From Sarcophilus harrisii (taxonomy: Eukaryota > Chordata > Mammalia > Dasyuromorphia > Dasyuridae), in assembly GCF_902635505.1 (NCBI RefSeq), contig NC_045428.1, positions 301,063,107 to 301,127,106 on the forward strand: a DNA stretch of 64,000 nt, read 5' to 3'. Each line of letters begins with the position of its first letter. The stretch's first letter is position 1. A program made the position numbers and the translations under genes. Below, one piece after another: positions 22,098-34,330 of the stretch. A model generated the notes under the pieces. The model had not been told where the DNA came from. It saw nothing but the letters and a program-made list of their open reading frames with translations, and searched no databases.

Positions 22098-22250
22098 AAA
22101 TTATCATTGCTGTCTAATAAAATGCAGGTTAGGGCAATCCCCAGATAGCCTGTTCTGAGGCTGATTCCTGCCTTTGTTTTAGGTAAATTTTAGCTGCCAG
22201 TATCTGGGAGAGCAGGGGGATTTTTTCTCTAAAGTTATCAATTCGGAATG
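22098..22250. repeat. Unclassified repeat, copy C
   Basis: attatcattgctgtctaata, cctgcctttgttttaggtaa and ccagtatctgggagagcagg match copy A. Confidence 0.85.
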
Positions 22251-22389
22251 AACAGCTTTTCCCCTTTCCCTTCTTCTACAGAGCTCCTCCCCTTACCACA
22301 TTCTACCCAAGCAGAGCTCAGACAAAATCAGCTATTTAAAAATCTATGGGATGGGGTTGAGGGAGGGGGAAAATCACTGGGATTAAACA

Positions 22390-22560
22390 CAAGATCATAG
22401 AATAAAGCTGACAGATGCTTTAGAGATTATATAGTACCACTTGCTCATTTTCATGAAGGCCCATAGAGATGAAATGATCATAATCACATAGTAGGAAGAA
22501 AAGGACTGGACCCAGCTTTCTTAGATCTCAATATAACATCCTTTCTACTATACTAAACTG
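22390..22560 (-). repeat. MIR/Ther-type SINE, minus
   Basis: acagatgctttagagattat, gcccatagagatgaaatgat and ggactggacccagctttctt. Confidence 0.55.
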
Positions 22561-22891
22561 TCTTTTCAAAGGTTAGTTGCAAGCACAAGTCTTCAATCCC
22601 CCATACCTAGTTCCATTTAGCTCACTACCTGCAAAATATAAACTCATAAAATTGTAGATCGGACAAGACTTTAGAGGTCATCTACAATAAATTCCCACCC
22701 AAAGCTGGAAGCTTCTCTATAACATTACTGAAAAATTATCTGCTTGTAACAGTTCTAATAATTGGGTATTGTTTTTTAATCTTCCTTACATTCATATAAG
22801 ATCCCCTTCACTGTAATTTCCCCCATGGTTCCTAATTTTCTCCTGTGGACATAGATTGATAAACAGATGACAGACAGATGATGGATGAGTA

Positions 22892-23130
22892 GAGCATTTA
22901 TTAAGCACTTACATCAGGCACTATACTAAAAGCTGGGGATATAAATACAAGTAAATATGGTAGACTCTCTCCTCAAAGAGTTTACATTTTATGGGGGGGA
23001 ACCCCCACGTTAAAGAAAGCTACAAAGTAGGAGAAGCTACAAGAACTAGGGCAAATGGGGAGAGAGGATATAGAAGAGAAGTAGAACTTGAGAGAGTGAG
23101 TTAAGGTGTGAATGAAGTGAAATTTAGTTA
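22892..23130 (+). repeat. Old interspersed repeat (L2/CR1-like)
   Basis: agcatttattaagcacttac, agctggggatataaatacaa and tcctcaaagagtttacattt; same family as 9366. Confidence 0.55.
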
Positions 23131-23539
23131 GGAACCTTCCCTGAATAGATATCTGAGAGAAGGAATCACCATTCAGGAGAGAATGAGACTTCAGGATAGA
23201 GATTTCTCCAGTGTGGGAAGGTTGCTGGTAAAAAATAGAAATCCAGACACTCTCAAAAAATCTTTGAAAAGGGTTATCCTATTTCCCCTTGAATCTTTTC
23301 TTCTCTGGACTAACCATTTGCATTTCCTTTCATAGGTTCTGAAATCTCTATCCCTCAATATTGGGTGTCCTGTTCTGGATAAGCTGTAGTTAGTCAACGA
23401 TCCTCTTAGAATCTAGACCCCAGAACAAACACAGTAATCCACATGTAGCATTGGAGACATTGTAATATATTGGAGAGAATGCTGACCCTAGAAGTAGAGG
23501 TTCTGAGTTCAAAGGGATGAATCTAAGAAATGAGATGCC

Positions 23540-23760
23540 AAGTGGTAGGCAGTGTGGTGCAATGAAAAGAGCCATCCATGGATCTGAAGTCAGAGGAACT
23601 AGATTCAAGTCTGGCCATCTATTAACCATAATATTTACTATATATGACTTTGGGCAAACCACTTAACCCTTTTTGGCCTCAGTTTTCTCATCTGTAAAAT
23701 AGGAGGATTGGACTAGATGACCTCTGAAGTCTCTTCTAGGTCTCATATTGCCTTTTTATC
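23540..23760 (+). repeat. MIR-related SINE, plus
   Basis: ggcagtgtggtgcaatgaaa, gcctcagttttctcatctgt and ggattggactagatgacctc. A MIR-type tail follows near 23880-23940. Confidence 0.75.
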
Positions 23761-24639
23761 TTTAAACATCACATAGAGTACTTGATATCTTTGTATCCTT
23801 GATAGCTGTGTCCTCATCTCTAAAAGGTGGATAAAGATGCTTGCATTATTTGCTTCATCAAATTCTTGTGAGGAAGGAACATTGTAAACTGTAGAGTGCC
23901 ATATAAATGTGAATGATTATGAAGAACATTATTATTCACATTGAACTTGTAGTTCCCTAAGAACAGTAAAACATTTTTCAAATCAACTGTTGTTAAGCTA
24001 GTTCTTGACTTCTCCTGTACTTATACAACTGAATTTTGAGCTGAACTGAAGTCTTTTGCATTTATGTTCCTAACTATATCTTTGTACCAACTGAAATTTA
24101 ACTAGACTAAGCTTAAAATTGCTCTAGAATACAAACTGCAGCCCTAGCCCATTTGTTAGTAATAGGGTCACTAGGCAAGAGAATGTGGATGGCTCAAAAG
24201 CCCAGCAAACAAATCAAATGTATTGCCTATTGATGGTGAAAAGTTCTAGTTAAAAGTTTTAACCACAACCAGTCCTCTACCTTCTGCAGAGGGGTAACTC
24301 CCCTTCAGTGTCACTCCATTTGCTATCATCTTGATCTGACTGAGGTTCACTATAAGGGAAGAAATGAATATAGAAAGGCTAGAGTAACTCTAATGAATCC
24401 ACCCACCTCAGGAGCCATGCTCTATGTGATAAGGTAATCACAATGTCAATACTCATTCAAGATGTGTGAGTTGTCCTTTGGTCAAAGAGATTTTGCCACC
24501 AATCAGAGACACCAATTTACAATTTTTCACAATAGCCTGATTTAATAAGTCTGCTGGTCATCTCCTTGCCTAGGGAGACAGTTGTTTCAGTGGGGAGTGC
24601 AGGAAACACCAGAATCCCTGTTCAGTACTGCTCCTCAGC

Positions 24640-24890
24640 AGCTGTAATTCCTTAGGCAAGTCCCAAGAGCATGTGTTTCCCTTGCTGAGTTTCAATTTCT
24701 TCCTTTATAAAATGAGGAGGTTGAACTAGATGGGGAGTTCTTATCCTCTTTTTTATGTCATGGACATCTCTGGCATTCTGGTCAAGTCTATAATCCACTC
24801 TAGAATAATGTTTTTAAATGCATAAAATAAAATATATGGGATTACAAAGGAAATCTATTATATTGAAATACAGCTCTCAAAATAATACAT
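24640..24890 (+). repeat. MIR-like SINE followed by an old mammalian repeat
   Basis: cctttataaaatgaggaggt and gaactagatgg, then tcatggacatctctggcatt and aataatgtttttaaatgcat. I recall the second part from other mammals but cannot name it. Confidence 0.5.
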
Positions 24891-25419
24891 TTGAAGAAGA
24901 AAAAAACATCATTCCACAAATCTCAAGTTAAGGTTTGGACTTAACTGGGCTAGATGATTCTATAGGAGAGGGGATAAAAAGGTCATAAAAGCAAGATTTT
25001 ACCTACTACAAAATTTTCCCAGCATTCCAAGTTGAAGACATCTTTGTTATAACTCTATTGTTATAGACACATTGTAATGGGAAGTGGGAGAGGTACAGGA
25101 AACTGTTTCCTGAAAATATTTGATTCAAAGAGGAAGGAAAATTTGTCTAAATATCCTCTGGTTTAAAAAAAAAAACAAATAAACAAATAATAAAACAACA
25201 GAAAGTACCCAGCACATTTGTTTCCAATAGGGAAACTTTGGCCATTGAGCAAACATGGACTGAGTCGATTGCCACATTTTTCTTTTGGGGGGTCATAAGG
25301 CCAGTTAATGATTAGGATAGTAAAAGCAGATATTCGTGCCTGTCGGGAGCTGGTTTGTTTGGCTTTTTCACTAAGAAGGAGTTCAATTCATCCCTATGCC
25401 AAAGGAGACCCACTTCACC

Positions 25420-25483
25420 ATGACCAACAGTCTCAGAAGATGCCTCTGTTTCCTGGGGATACTGTTATTCTCTAATGGTTCAG
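25420..25483 (+). CDS. PLA1A: PLA1A exon 1 (signal peptide)
   Basis: PLA1A is the secreted phosphatidylserine-specific phospholipase A1, which removes the sn-1 acyl chain to make lysophosphatidylserine. This exon encodes a basic start, MTNSLRR, then a hydrophobic core, a typical secretory signal peptide like that of human exon 1. The donor is CAG|GTAAGA. Two in-frame ATGs exist: 25396 (C at -3) and 25420 (ACC before the ATG). The second has the better Kozak context and starts nearer the hydrophobic core, so it is chosen. The upstream start would add eight residues. The assignment rests on phase, position and signal character, since signal peptides are poorly conserved. Confidence 0.8.
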
Positions 25484-25504
25484 GTAAGATTTTTTAAAAA
25501 AATC

Positions 25505-25740
25505 TTATTCTTCTTGCTATCTTTTGTTTACACATCAAATTCATTTCCAAACACATCCCATCCTCCCTGCTCCCTCCCCCAAACTATCTTTTTTATAAAG
25601 ATTAAAAAGAAAAGAAGAAAAAAATAGTTTAGCAAAAGCAACACACCAGCCACATGTGATACATAGTCCCTCACCTTCCCAGAGAAGGGAAGCTAAGTAA
25701 GATTTCAACCGAAATGAGAGGAATCGAGTATCTCTTGTTG
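25505..25740 (-). mobile_element. L1 3' UTR (second type), minus
   Basis: tatcttttgtttacacatca, attcatttccaaacacatcc and gatacatagtccctcacctt. The related 3' end on the plus strand is at 5400-5640. Starts 20 bp inside PLA1A intron 1. Confidence 0.65.
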
Positions 25741-26029
25741 AGTTTTTATCAAGCAATGACTTTGGCTCTCAATATTATATTAATGTGGTATTAATTCTGG
25801 GATGTCCCTCAAGATTCTTTTCCCCCTAGTCAGCCTAATTTTTTTAAGCCTGAAAATCACATGAGTGACAGTAAAGATGGCACTTTCTCGTTCTAGAAAC
25901 ACCAACTTCCCCTATGGTGGCTGACTCATTTGTTAAAAGTCAACTTTACTCAGATTCACAGACCAGCATTGGAAGAGAACATGGGACTCATCTACACCAG
26001 ACTCTTGGCTTGACATGAAACTTGATCTA

Positions 26030-26215
26030 ATCTGCTCAGGATGATAGGATCAAAACTCTAGCACTAGAAAGACCAACCCTCTTATTTTATATGAGACCCA
26101 GAGAAGTGAAATGACTGGCTTAAGATCACATGTGCACAAAATGACATGGCCCAATTTTAACCCAGTTCCTCTGACTCCAGATCTAGAACTCTTTCCATTG
26201 TACTACATTGACTAC
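26030..26215 (-). repeat. MIR/Ther-type SINE, minus
   Basis: atgagacccagagaagtgaa, atgactggcttaagatcaca and tccattgtactacattgact. Confidence 0.65.
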
Positions 26216-26299
26216 CATTTGCTATCTTCTCTCTTAGAATCATCCCTTCCTTTTTAACCATTCTGTCACTACCCAGATCCAGCCCATTATCAGCTCTGT

Positions 26300-26720
26300 T
26301 CTCTCCAAGACTGTGGACTGTCTGTCTGTCTCTATCTGCCTTTCTCTCCCTCTCTCTATCCCTCTCCTATCTCCTTTCTCTGTCTCTTTCCTTTCTTTGT
26401 TTCTCTTCCTTTCTCTCTGTCTCTGTCTTTGTTTCTCTCTCACTTAACAAAGGATTTGAATTAGATAGTGCTCTCCCTCCCTCCTTCTCTCTCTCTTTCT
26501 CTGCATGTGTCTCTCCACACACATATATTGACACATTTTTCTCTCAAATACATATATGTACACACTCATGCACTCTTCTTTGTCTCTGAATCTCTCAATC
26601 TATTTGTGTGTATCTATCTTTGACTATCTCTCTGTTGTCTCTGTCTCACACACATACTCACACTTTCTTCTCTCTTACATACATACAACACACTAAACTT
26701 GAACTATAATTATGTATATA
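26300..26720. repeat. CT/CA-rich low-complexity tract
   Basis: Degenerate (CT)n with CTGT, CACA and ATAC stretches. The minus-strand Arg/Glu-rich ORF here is an artefact. Confidence 0.9.
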
Positions 26721-26929
26721 AATGTAACTATATATAGTTAGAAAACAATATATACACAATCACAACAAAACTCTCAAGAAGATAGCACCTATATTACTAT
26801 TTCAATTTTATAATCAAGGTGACTGAAATGAGTGATTTATCTAAAATCAAAGAGATTAAAAGCAGCAAAGGGGAGACCTGGATTAAGATTTGGAATTATT
26901 GTAGTAACTTTCTATTTGGTTTCGGTGCA

Positions 26930-27330
26930 TCGAGTCTCTCATAGTCTGCATCCTCTAATACAGCTACAAATGGGATTTTCCTAAACCCAAATTTGATCAT
27001 ATCACTCTCTTTACTCAATAAATTCCAATAGTTCCCTCTTACTTCTAGGACAAAATATAATCTTCTATTACAATCTCGGCTCCACTTATCTTTCCATTTT
27101 TATCATGCCTTACTCCCACTTTTTGTACTCTACAATTCTGCTAATTTGCCTTTCTTGCTGTTTCTCATACAGATCATCCTGTTTCTTACTTTTATATGTT
27201 TCCAGTGACTGTCAGTCATTCCTGGAATGCCCTCTCTCCTTGCCTCAAAACTCATTTCAAGTTCCACCTTCTTGTGAAGCCTTTCCTGATCCCCTCAGCT
27301 CCATTTAGTATTGTAAGTCTCTTTAGATTA
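26930..27330 (+). mobile_element. L2 fragment
   Basis: Follows the L2 3' region: ctcaataaattccaatagtt, ctggaatgccctctctcctt, caagttccaccttcttgtga and agcctttcctgatcccctca. Lies in PLA1A intron 1. Confidence 0.8.
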
Positions 27331-27489
27331 CTTAGTAATTATTTTATAGATACAATGTTGTATGAGTAATACACAGCCTGGATAGAATAAACTATTCTAT
27401 TTTGTCTTTCTACTTCCATTGTCTAAAATTCTTGTCAATCATTAAATCATTAAATATTTCTCATTTTTAATAACAAAGAAACAAAAATT

Positions 27490-28560
27490 CACTTTATGTT
27501 ACCTTTCCTTTAAGCTGTCACCTTGTGTCTGTTCAATCTTTGTCAAACTCCAGGAAAGAATTGGCTACACTTGTTACTTCTTCTTCACTAGCCCCTCACT
27601 TCTCATCTCTTCTCACTATTGAAACTACTTTATTAGTTACTAATGATCTTCTCACTGCTAAAACTAATGTTCTTTTCTTAGTTCTCACCCTTCTTGACCC
27701 CCATAGTTTTGCTCCTTGACCATGTTATTCTCCTGGATCTTCTCTCTTCCTTCAGCTTCATGAATGAAGATGTTTCCTCCTGATTTTCTTCCTAGCCATA
27801 AGGCCATCTCTGAGTCTTTTTTGCTGGTCATCATTCATCTCCCATCCGGCAAACAAAGTTTTCTTTTTTGGTGGTCATCATCCATCTCCTATCCTGCAAA
27901 CAAAGTTTTCTTCCAAGAATGTTCTAAGACCACTTCTTTCTCTATACTGTCTCCCTTGATGATCTCATCTCACATGCATTTAATTATCATCTCTACTCAG
28001 ATGAATTCAGATCTATATATTCAGCTCAAATAGTTCATCAGATCTTCAGTTCTGCTTCACCAGTTTTCATCAAATGTGTCTCTCTGATTGTTCTCATCAA
28101 TCACTTTCCCAATAATACTTCATCCAATTGCCAAAATATCATCCCAGGGCATACATAACTTCTGAGCAGGTCACTTGCTGATAAAAATCCTTCTGGAGCT
28201 ACCTATTTATTGACTAGAATAAAAGGCAGATTCCAACACTTAAGGCCCTAATCATCTGGCTGCAACTTACCTTTCCAGACTTTTTTCATCCTACTCCCCT
28301 ACTAAAATTTCTCTAAATTGACATTCTTTTTAGTCTGTATATTCATATAAACTGTTTACTTCCTAGACATCCATGATTCTTCATACTTATCTTCTGCAGA
28401 AATTCAGTTCACATGTCACTTTCTCTGTGGAGTTTTCCCTGTTCTCTTCTTCTCTGAAGATGTCATTGTTTTCTCCCTCTTGAACTTTGTATTTGCTTCT
28501 CTCTGCATTCTGCAATGGCCCATTCTGGCCTTATCCATGACTACATACTTTTAAAGTCTG
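27490..28560 (+). mobile_element. L2/CR1-clade LINE, reverse transcriptase part
   Basis: Near 27930-28020 a frame reads LYTVSLDDLISHAFNYHLYS, then DE. This is the L2/CR1 RT segment with the YADD box decayed to YSDE. It continues into L2-like 3' sequence (gctacctatttattgactag). Dead element. Confidence 0.75.
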
Positions 28561-28619
28561 CATGGCTAAGACCTCCAATACTGGAGCAGATATAACTTAG
28601 GCTGACAAGGTATAGGAGA

Positions 28620-28912
28620 GTTGAATTCTCACTACCAGTTCCCCTGGCCTCCTTGAAAGCACATTTCAAATCCCACCTCCTAAAATTGGCCTTTCCCCAT
28701 CTGCCATCTTTGTTTTCTCTCCAAGATTACCTCCCATGTACTCTGTATATTTCTTGCATAAATATTGTTGTTTGCATATCATTTCCCCACACTAGAATAT
28801 AGACTCCCAGAGGGCAGGGACTGTGTTTTGTCTTTCTTTGTATCACTAGAGCCTAACACCTTGTCTGATACATAATAAGCACTTGATAAATGTTTGTTGA
28901 CCAATTGATTGG
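28620..28912 (+). mobile_element. L2 3' end
   Basis: cctccttgaaagcacatttc, gagggcagggactgtgtttt, cataataagcacttgataaa and tgtttgttga: the full canonical L2 terminus. Confidence 0.85.
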
Positions 28913-28914
28913 CA

Positions 28915-29600
28915 GTTTCCATCATCAGCTTTCAATATGAGAAAATGAACATTGTCAAGGCCTTCTTTCTTATACTTCTGTTCTTGAGCATGAATTGGAA
29001 ATGAGGTCTGTCCCCAGATTTGAAGAATCCTGTGTTTTATGTAGGATCCTAGTGCTTAAGACCTTCTACAATCATCCTGGTGCTGCATGGACAAGCCAAT
29101 AAATATGACTAGGAAATAGAAACTACAAAGTCTTGAAAAATCCAGATTATTTTGTTGCCATGTATACTGTGCTAGTATGATCACTTTGGAAATGAGTCTT
29201 TAAAAAATGTTGGAGATGGGGTGCCAAGGGATATTGGCAATTTTGTCCATATAAGAATCTATTGGATCCATCAGGGATATGCTGGCAAATATTTAACAAT
29301 TGACTCTACCAAAAAAAAAAGTATGCTCAACACAATTTTAATTATTTAATCTGTATAATTAACAATTTCTTCATTGTTTCTTTAAGTTTAAAAATCAACA
29401 ATAAATCAAATCCTGACTTGTAGCATTTGTCAGTTTCCAAGGTATAAATGCTCACACTGGAAATTTAACAATCAGCTCAAAAGCTGGTTTAGCTAGTTCC
29501 AGTATACCTTTGTACTTAATGACTCTTGGTTTTTGTGCCCCTAAACAAATTGCTATAGGCTTGGAAATAGGAATTTATAAATATTTTCAATGACTTTTTA
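28915..29600. other. Unassigned intron sequence
   Basis: PLA1A intron 1. No gene or recognised repeat; only short ORFs. Confidence 0.4.
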
Positions 29601-29934
29601 AAAAATTATTTACTGATATCTTTTGTCTTTATATCATAGTGATTTTTGGAGATCATAACCCTTTGTCCTGTGTCCAATGTATCAAATCTTTTCTTGAGAC
29701 AGAGAAAAAACCTGAGCACCAATAAAAAATTGTGGCATCTGACAATGTAGACAGTATCCTGACCCAGTATAAGGAAAAGACACTTAATTTTCTGTTTGTC
29801 AGAATCTTTACTTTGTTTCTTTTAAAAATCAATTATTAATAATTCATTAAATATTTGGGTTAATATGACACTTCAAGAAGTTGGCATGCTGTACATGTAC
29901 AAGTTTTTTCATTATATAGAAATTTATAACTACA

Positions 29935-29975
29935 GTGTGTGGTGTGTGTGTGTTTGTGTGTATGTGTGTGTTGTA
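29935..29975. repeat. (GT)n-rich stretch
   Basis: Imperfect GT/TG repeat in PLA1A intron 1. Confidence 0.85.
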
Positions 29976-30485
29976 TAAAATCAGGTCCTGTGAAATATTA
30001 TGCATGAAAATATGCATGGAGCTCTTAAAGAGAGGAGCAGAAGAACTCAGCCAAGAATTACTTCATGGCATTTTATAGCAAGAAATAAAAAAATCCTTTA
30101 ATAAAATAAATATTATACACAGATTCTTTGGAGGGAAAAGCACATACAAGGCAGGCAGTGATATGTGTTTACATGTTGGGAAAAGGGATCTGGATCTATT
30201 TTATACCAGCTATTTAATGGCTGCACAAAACAAATATTACACCAACAATGAATAGGAGTTAAAAGCACAAGGAACCACCTTTTCTCATTTTTAACTTTAG
30301 AAGGAGACAAATGTATATTTCTCATTTCTCACTTTAGAATGAGACTAAAGTATCTTCATAGGTTTTACATTTCTGATTCATAGTTAACTATCACTAATCA
30401 GATAAGGGAATCTGGTCTACTCAAAAAACTTATCAAATGTGGTCTCTTATCTATCACCATGCTCTTTATATAATTGTCATTATTA

Positions 30486-30735
30486 TTGAATCATTTCAAT
30501 TGTATCTGACTCTTTGTGACCCCATTTGGGGTTTTCTTGGCAAAGATACTGGAGTGGTTAGTCATTTCCTTCTCCAGGTTATTTTACAGATGAAAAAATT
30601 GAGGTAAGCAGGGTTAAGTGACATTCCCAAGGTCACCCAGCTAGTAGAGTCTGAAGCTGGATTTGAACTCAGGAAGATAAATCTTCTCGATGGAGGCCTG
30701 GTACTCTACCCACTCACTATACTACCTAGTTGCTC
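30486..30735 (-). mobile_element. Marsupial SINE, minus
   Basis: ttgaatcatttcaattgtat, tgtgaccccatttggggttt, aagtgacattcccaaggtca and actatactacctagttgc. Full-length type. Confidence 0.85.
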
Positions 30736-30744
30736 TTTGCTTAA

Positions 30745-30747
<3 letters not shown>

Positions 30748-30780
<33 letters not shown>

Positions 30781-30785
30781 ATGTG
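30748..30785. repeat. (GT)n microsatellite
   Basis: About 15 uninterrupted GT units next to the SINE. Confidence 0.95.
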
Positions 30786-30924
30786 TGTTTTGTGCATGCT
30801 TTTTTCAATATGGAAGAAAAGGGAAGTGAGAGGGACAGAATTCAGAGCTGGAAAAAAAAATTAAAAGAGACATTCCCTAGCTGATGAGCATCTACTTTAT
30901 TTGCAGTTTTTTGCTACTAGATGT

Positions 30925-31935
30925 TAAGAATATTTTCTGTAACATTAAAAGGGAAGTACAGATTTGGGAAAAAATCTTTACAGACAGTATTTCTGATAAA
31001 GGTCTAATTTCTAAACTATATAAAGAACTGCGTCAAATTTATAAGAATATAAGTCATTCCCCAATTGGTAAGTGGTCAGAGTTTATAAACAGACAAAATT
31101 AGAGTCTGTGTAGGACACATTTATAGTCGTATGAAAAAAAATCACTATTGATTAGAGAATACAAATTAAAACAATTCTGAGATACCACCTCACATTTCTC
31201 AGAGTAGCTAAGATGACAGAAAAAGATAATGATAAATGTTGGAGATGATGTGGGAAAACTGGGACACTAATGCATTGTTGGTGGAGTTGTGAAATGATCC
31301 AACCCTTCCAAAGAGCAATCTGGAACTATGCCCAAAGGGCTATAAAACTGTGCATACCCTTTGACCCAGTAGTGCCATTACTGGGTCTGTATCCCAAGGA
31401 AACATGAAGAGGAAAAAAGACCCACATGTGCAAAAAATGTTTGTAGCAATTCTTTTTGTGATAACAAAAAATTTTAAAAATGAATAGATGCCCATCAATT
31501 GGGAAATAACTAAATAAGCTGTGGAATATTAAGGTAATGGAATATTAACATTCCATAAAAAAAATGATGAACAAGCTGATTTTAGAAAGACCTGCAAAGA
31601 TTTACATGAACTGATGCTGGGCAAAACAAGCAGACCATGAATATATCGTGCACAGTAACAGCAAGAATGTGAGATGATCAACTATGAAAGACTTGGTTCT
31701 TCTCAGTAGTTCAATGATCCAAAGCAATCCCAATAAACTATGGATAGAAAACACCATCAGGAACCAAAGGGAAAACTATGGAGACTGAATGTAAATCAAC
31801 ATATGCTATGTTCACTTTTTTTTATGTTTTTGTTTTTTTTTCTTCCTTGCTTTTTCCCTTTTGTTCTGATTTTTCTCTCCCAACATGATTCATAAAACAA
31901 TATATGTTAAAGTAAATAAATTAATTAAAATTAAA
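30925..31935 (+). mobile_element. L1 ORF2 C-terminal region and 3' UTR, plus
   Basis: About 1 kb of L1: gggaaaaaatctttacagac, ggtctaatttctaaactata, then a decayed frame of the L1 PLLGLYPKE block near 31370-31400, and an A-rich end. A small oppositely oriented L1 piece abuts at about 30870-30918, as in 5'-inverted (twin-primed) insertions. Confidence 0.88.
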
Positions 31936-32177
31936 AAGAATATTGTGTGTATTGGATCTTTGTTTCTACATGAGATCTTTCCTGATCTTTGTAGTTGTTA
32001 GTGCCTTAGCTTCCATAATTATATTGCATTCTTTTTGTATATTTTCTCTATACACATGTGCAGGAGTAGAAAGGACTTTGGATTTGGATTCAAAGGATGG
32101 GTTTGAATTTTGGTTGAATTCCTTATTATTTATGTTGGGTTTTGGGGGGTCTTTCCTTTCCAGATTTATTTAGCTTT

Positions 32178-32253
32178 TCTTCCTTCCTTCCTTCCTTCCT
32201 TCCTTCCTTCCTTCCTTCCTTCCTTCCTTCCTTCCTTCCTTCCTTCCTTCCTT
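32178..32253. repeat. (CTTC)n microsatellite
   Basis: About 75 bp of nearly perfect CTTC repeat. The Pro/Ser/Leu-rich ORF over it is an artefact. Confidence 0.97.
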
Positions 32254-32400
32254 TTTTTCTTTTTCTTTCAACTAGGTGAAAGAGGAGATTCTTTGCCTCA
32301 ATTGCTATGTAGCCTTAACCACTGAATATGTGCAGTCTACAATTAAACTGAGAACTGTTGAAAACCTTAGCTTAAAAAGATGAAGGTTTCCCATTGTACC

Positions 32401-32590
32401 CAGGGCCCTCTCCAGTCATTTTGATCTATATCTTGTCTCTGGACCCAGATGCCTCTAGAGGGGAAAGTGAGAAAGGTGACCTTGAATAGCTCTCCTTCCA
32501 TTAAATCCAATTCACTTGTATGTCATGGCATCACCTCCCTGTTGTCATGGTTATCTTCAAGAATGAAGGACAAACAACAACAATAAAAAA
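32401..32590 (+). mobile_element. RTE-type element 3' end
   Basis: tctccagtcattttgatcta to caagaatgaaggacaaacaa and (CAA)n; same family as 19204. Confidence 0.5.
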
Positions 32591-32739
32591 GTGGGAGGTT
32601 AAATTAGATGTCCTCAAAAATCTTCTCCAGCTCTAGATTTACAATTTTATATCGTCTCTTCTCTTGGATGTTAGCTCCTCTAGGACATGAATTATTTAAT
32701 TTGCTCCTTTGTATCCTCTATTCTTTATCTTTTTTAAAA

Positions 32740-33290
32740 ATTGTAGTAAGTTTATTTATTGTTAATACACATTGCTTTATGAATCATGTTGGGAGAGAAA
32801 AATCAGAGCAAAAGGGGAAAACCATAGGCAAGATTAAAAAAAGAAGAAGTGAACATAGCATGTGTTGGTCTACATTCAGTCTCCTTTGTTCTTTTTCTGA
32901 ATCAAATGGTATTTTCTGTCCAAAATCTATTGGAATTGCTTTGGATCACTAAACTGCTGAGAACAAGTCTTTCATAGTTGATCATTGCACATTCTTGCTG
33001 TTATTGTGTACACCGTTTCACCTAGCATCAGTTCTTGTAAATTTTTTCAGGCCTTTCTTAGAATAGTTTATGATGAACAATTTTTTATAGAATAATATTC
33101 CATTACTTTCATGTACCACAACTTGTTCACCCATTCCCCAATTGATGGGCATCCACTTATTTTCCAATTTTTTCCTACCTTAAAAAGAGCTGCTATAAAC
33201 ATTTTTGCATATGTGGGTCCTTTTCTATCTTTTATAATTTCCTTGGGATACAGACCCAGTAACAGCCCTATTGGGTTGAAGGTCCCCTAA
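32740..33290 (-). mobile_element. L1 3' end, minus
   Basis: Same subfamily as 15837 and 30925: acacattgctttatgaatca, ccattccccaattgatgggc and gatacagacccagtaac. Confidence 0.85.
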
Positions 33291-33332
33291 TCTTATCATA
33301 GTGTGTGGCAAATATTTTTGCTGTTATTGTTC

Positions 33333-33541
33333 AGTCGTTTTTCAGTCACATCTAACTCTTTGTGACCCCATTTGGTTTTCTTGGTAAAGGTACTGGAATT
33401 TTTCATTTCTTTCTCCAGCTTATTTTACAGATGAGGAAAGTGAAGCAAATAGGGTCAAACAGCTAATGTCTATTGCCAGATTTGAACTCAGTCTTCTGAC
33501 TCCAACCCTTTGCCCTATCTACTTGAATCACCTAGCTGGCA
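33333..33541 (-). mobile_element. Marsupial SINE, minus, inside an L2 end
   Basis: cagtcgtttttcagtcacat to ttgaatcacctagctggc. L2 terminal sequence (gtgtgtggca before; cacttaataaatgtttattg after, to about 33575) lies on both sides. Confidence 0.8.
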
Positions 33542-33609
33542 CACAATAGGCACTTAATAAATGTTTATTGATTGGATTTTGATTGGCATATGCACCATAT
33601 ATTTTAGTG

Positions 33610-33840
33610 AAGCATTGTGGTGTAATGGAATGAGTATTGGGTTAGGAATCAGATTATCTCAGTTGAAACCCCTTTTCTGTCAAAGAATTGTGTTATCTTC
33701 CAACTCTAATTTCAGGATTATCTAATCCAGTGTCCTCATTTTCTAGATGAGGAAACAGTCTTTGGCAGACTTGTTTAAGGATACCCAGGTAGTTAGTAGA
33801 ACTAGTTATTCAAACGTAGGTCTTTAGACTCTGAATTAAA
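33610..33840. repeat. MIR-type fragments
   Basis: gcattgtggtgtaatggaat (plus) then tcctcattttctagatgagg and aaacgtaggtctttagactc (minus-type). Old and mixed. Confidence 0.5.
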
Positions 33841-33849
33841 TTTTTTTTT

Positions 33850-34110
33850 TTTGTTTCTCTTTTTAACTATGAAGAATGCTATCTTGCCTTCATATCAGCA
33901 ACCCATCAGCATGACCACACCCTGGCCCCAGCTATTAGACATTATGCCTTTGTTCAATATTTCCTCTCTAACTACAGCATTTGGACATGCAGTTCTCATT
34001 ACAACTGATTTAAAAAAAAAATCCTTACCTTTTCTATTCCACATGGTTCCTAATTTCCCTCCTGTTGCATTCCTTCTCTCCTCTTTCCTATCCTAAAACC
34101 ACCAACTCAT
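33850..34110. other. Unassigned intron sequence
   Basis: PLA1A intron 1. An 81-codon ORF has no family features. Confidence 0.35.
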
Positions 34111-34119
34111 GATTGGCTA

Positions 34120-34330
34120 CTTTATTTTTAAAATTTTTATTGGTATCTTTTGTTTTTATTCCTTTATTTCTGAGTATACCTTTCTCTTGCTCTATTCTCT
34201 TGCAACAAATAATACAAAGGGAATAAAAAAAAATAACACCTCAGCAAAACCAGGCAGTTTTCAAAAGAAAAAAAAGTGAAGTATAAACAATCAATGGAGA
34301 AAAAAAAAAGTACAAGTCACTTAATCTCTG
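34120..34330 (-). mobile_element. L1 3' UTR (second type), minus
   Basis: ttattggtatcttttgtttt and the A-rich part following; related to 25505-25740. Diverged. Confidence 0.5.
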
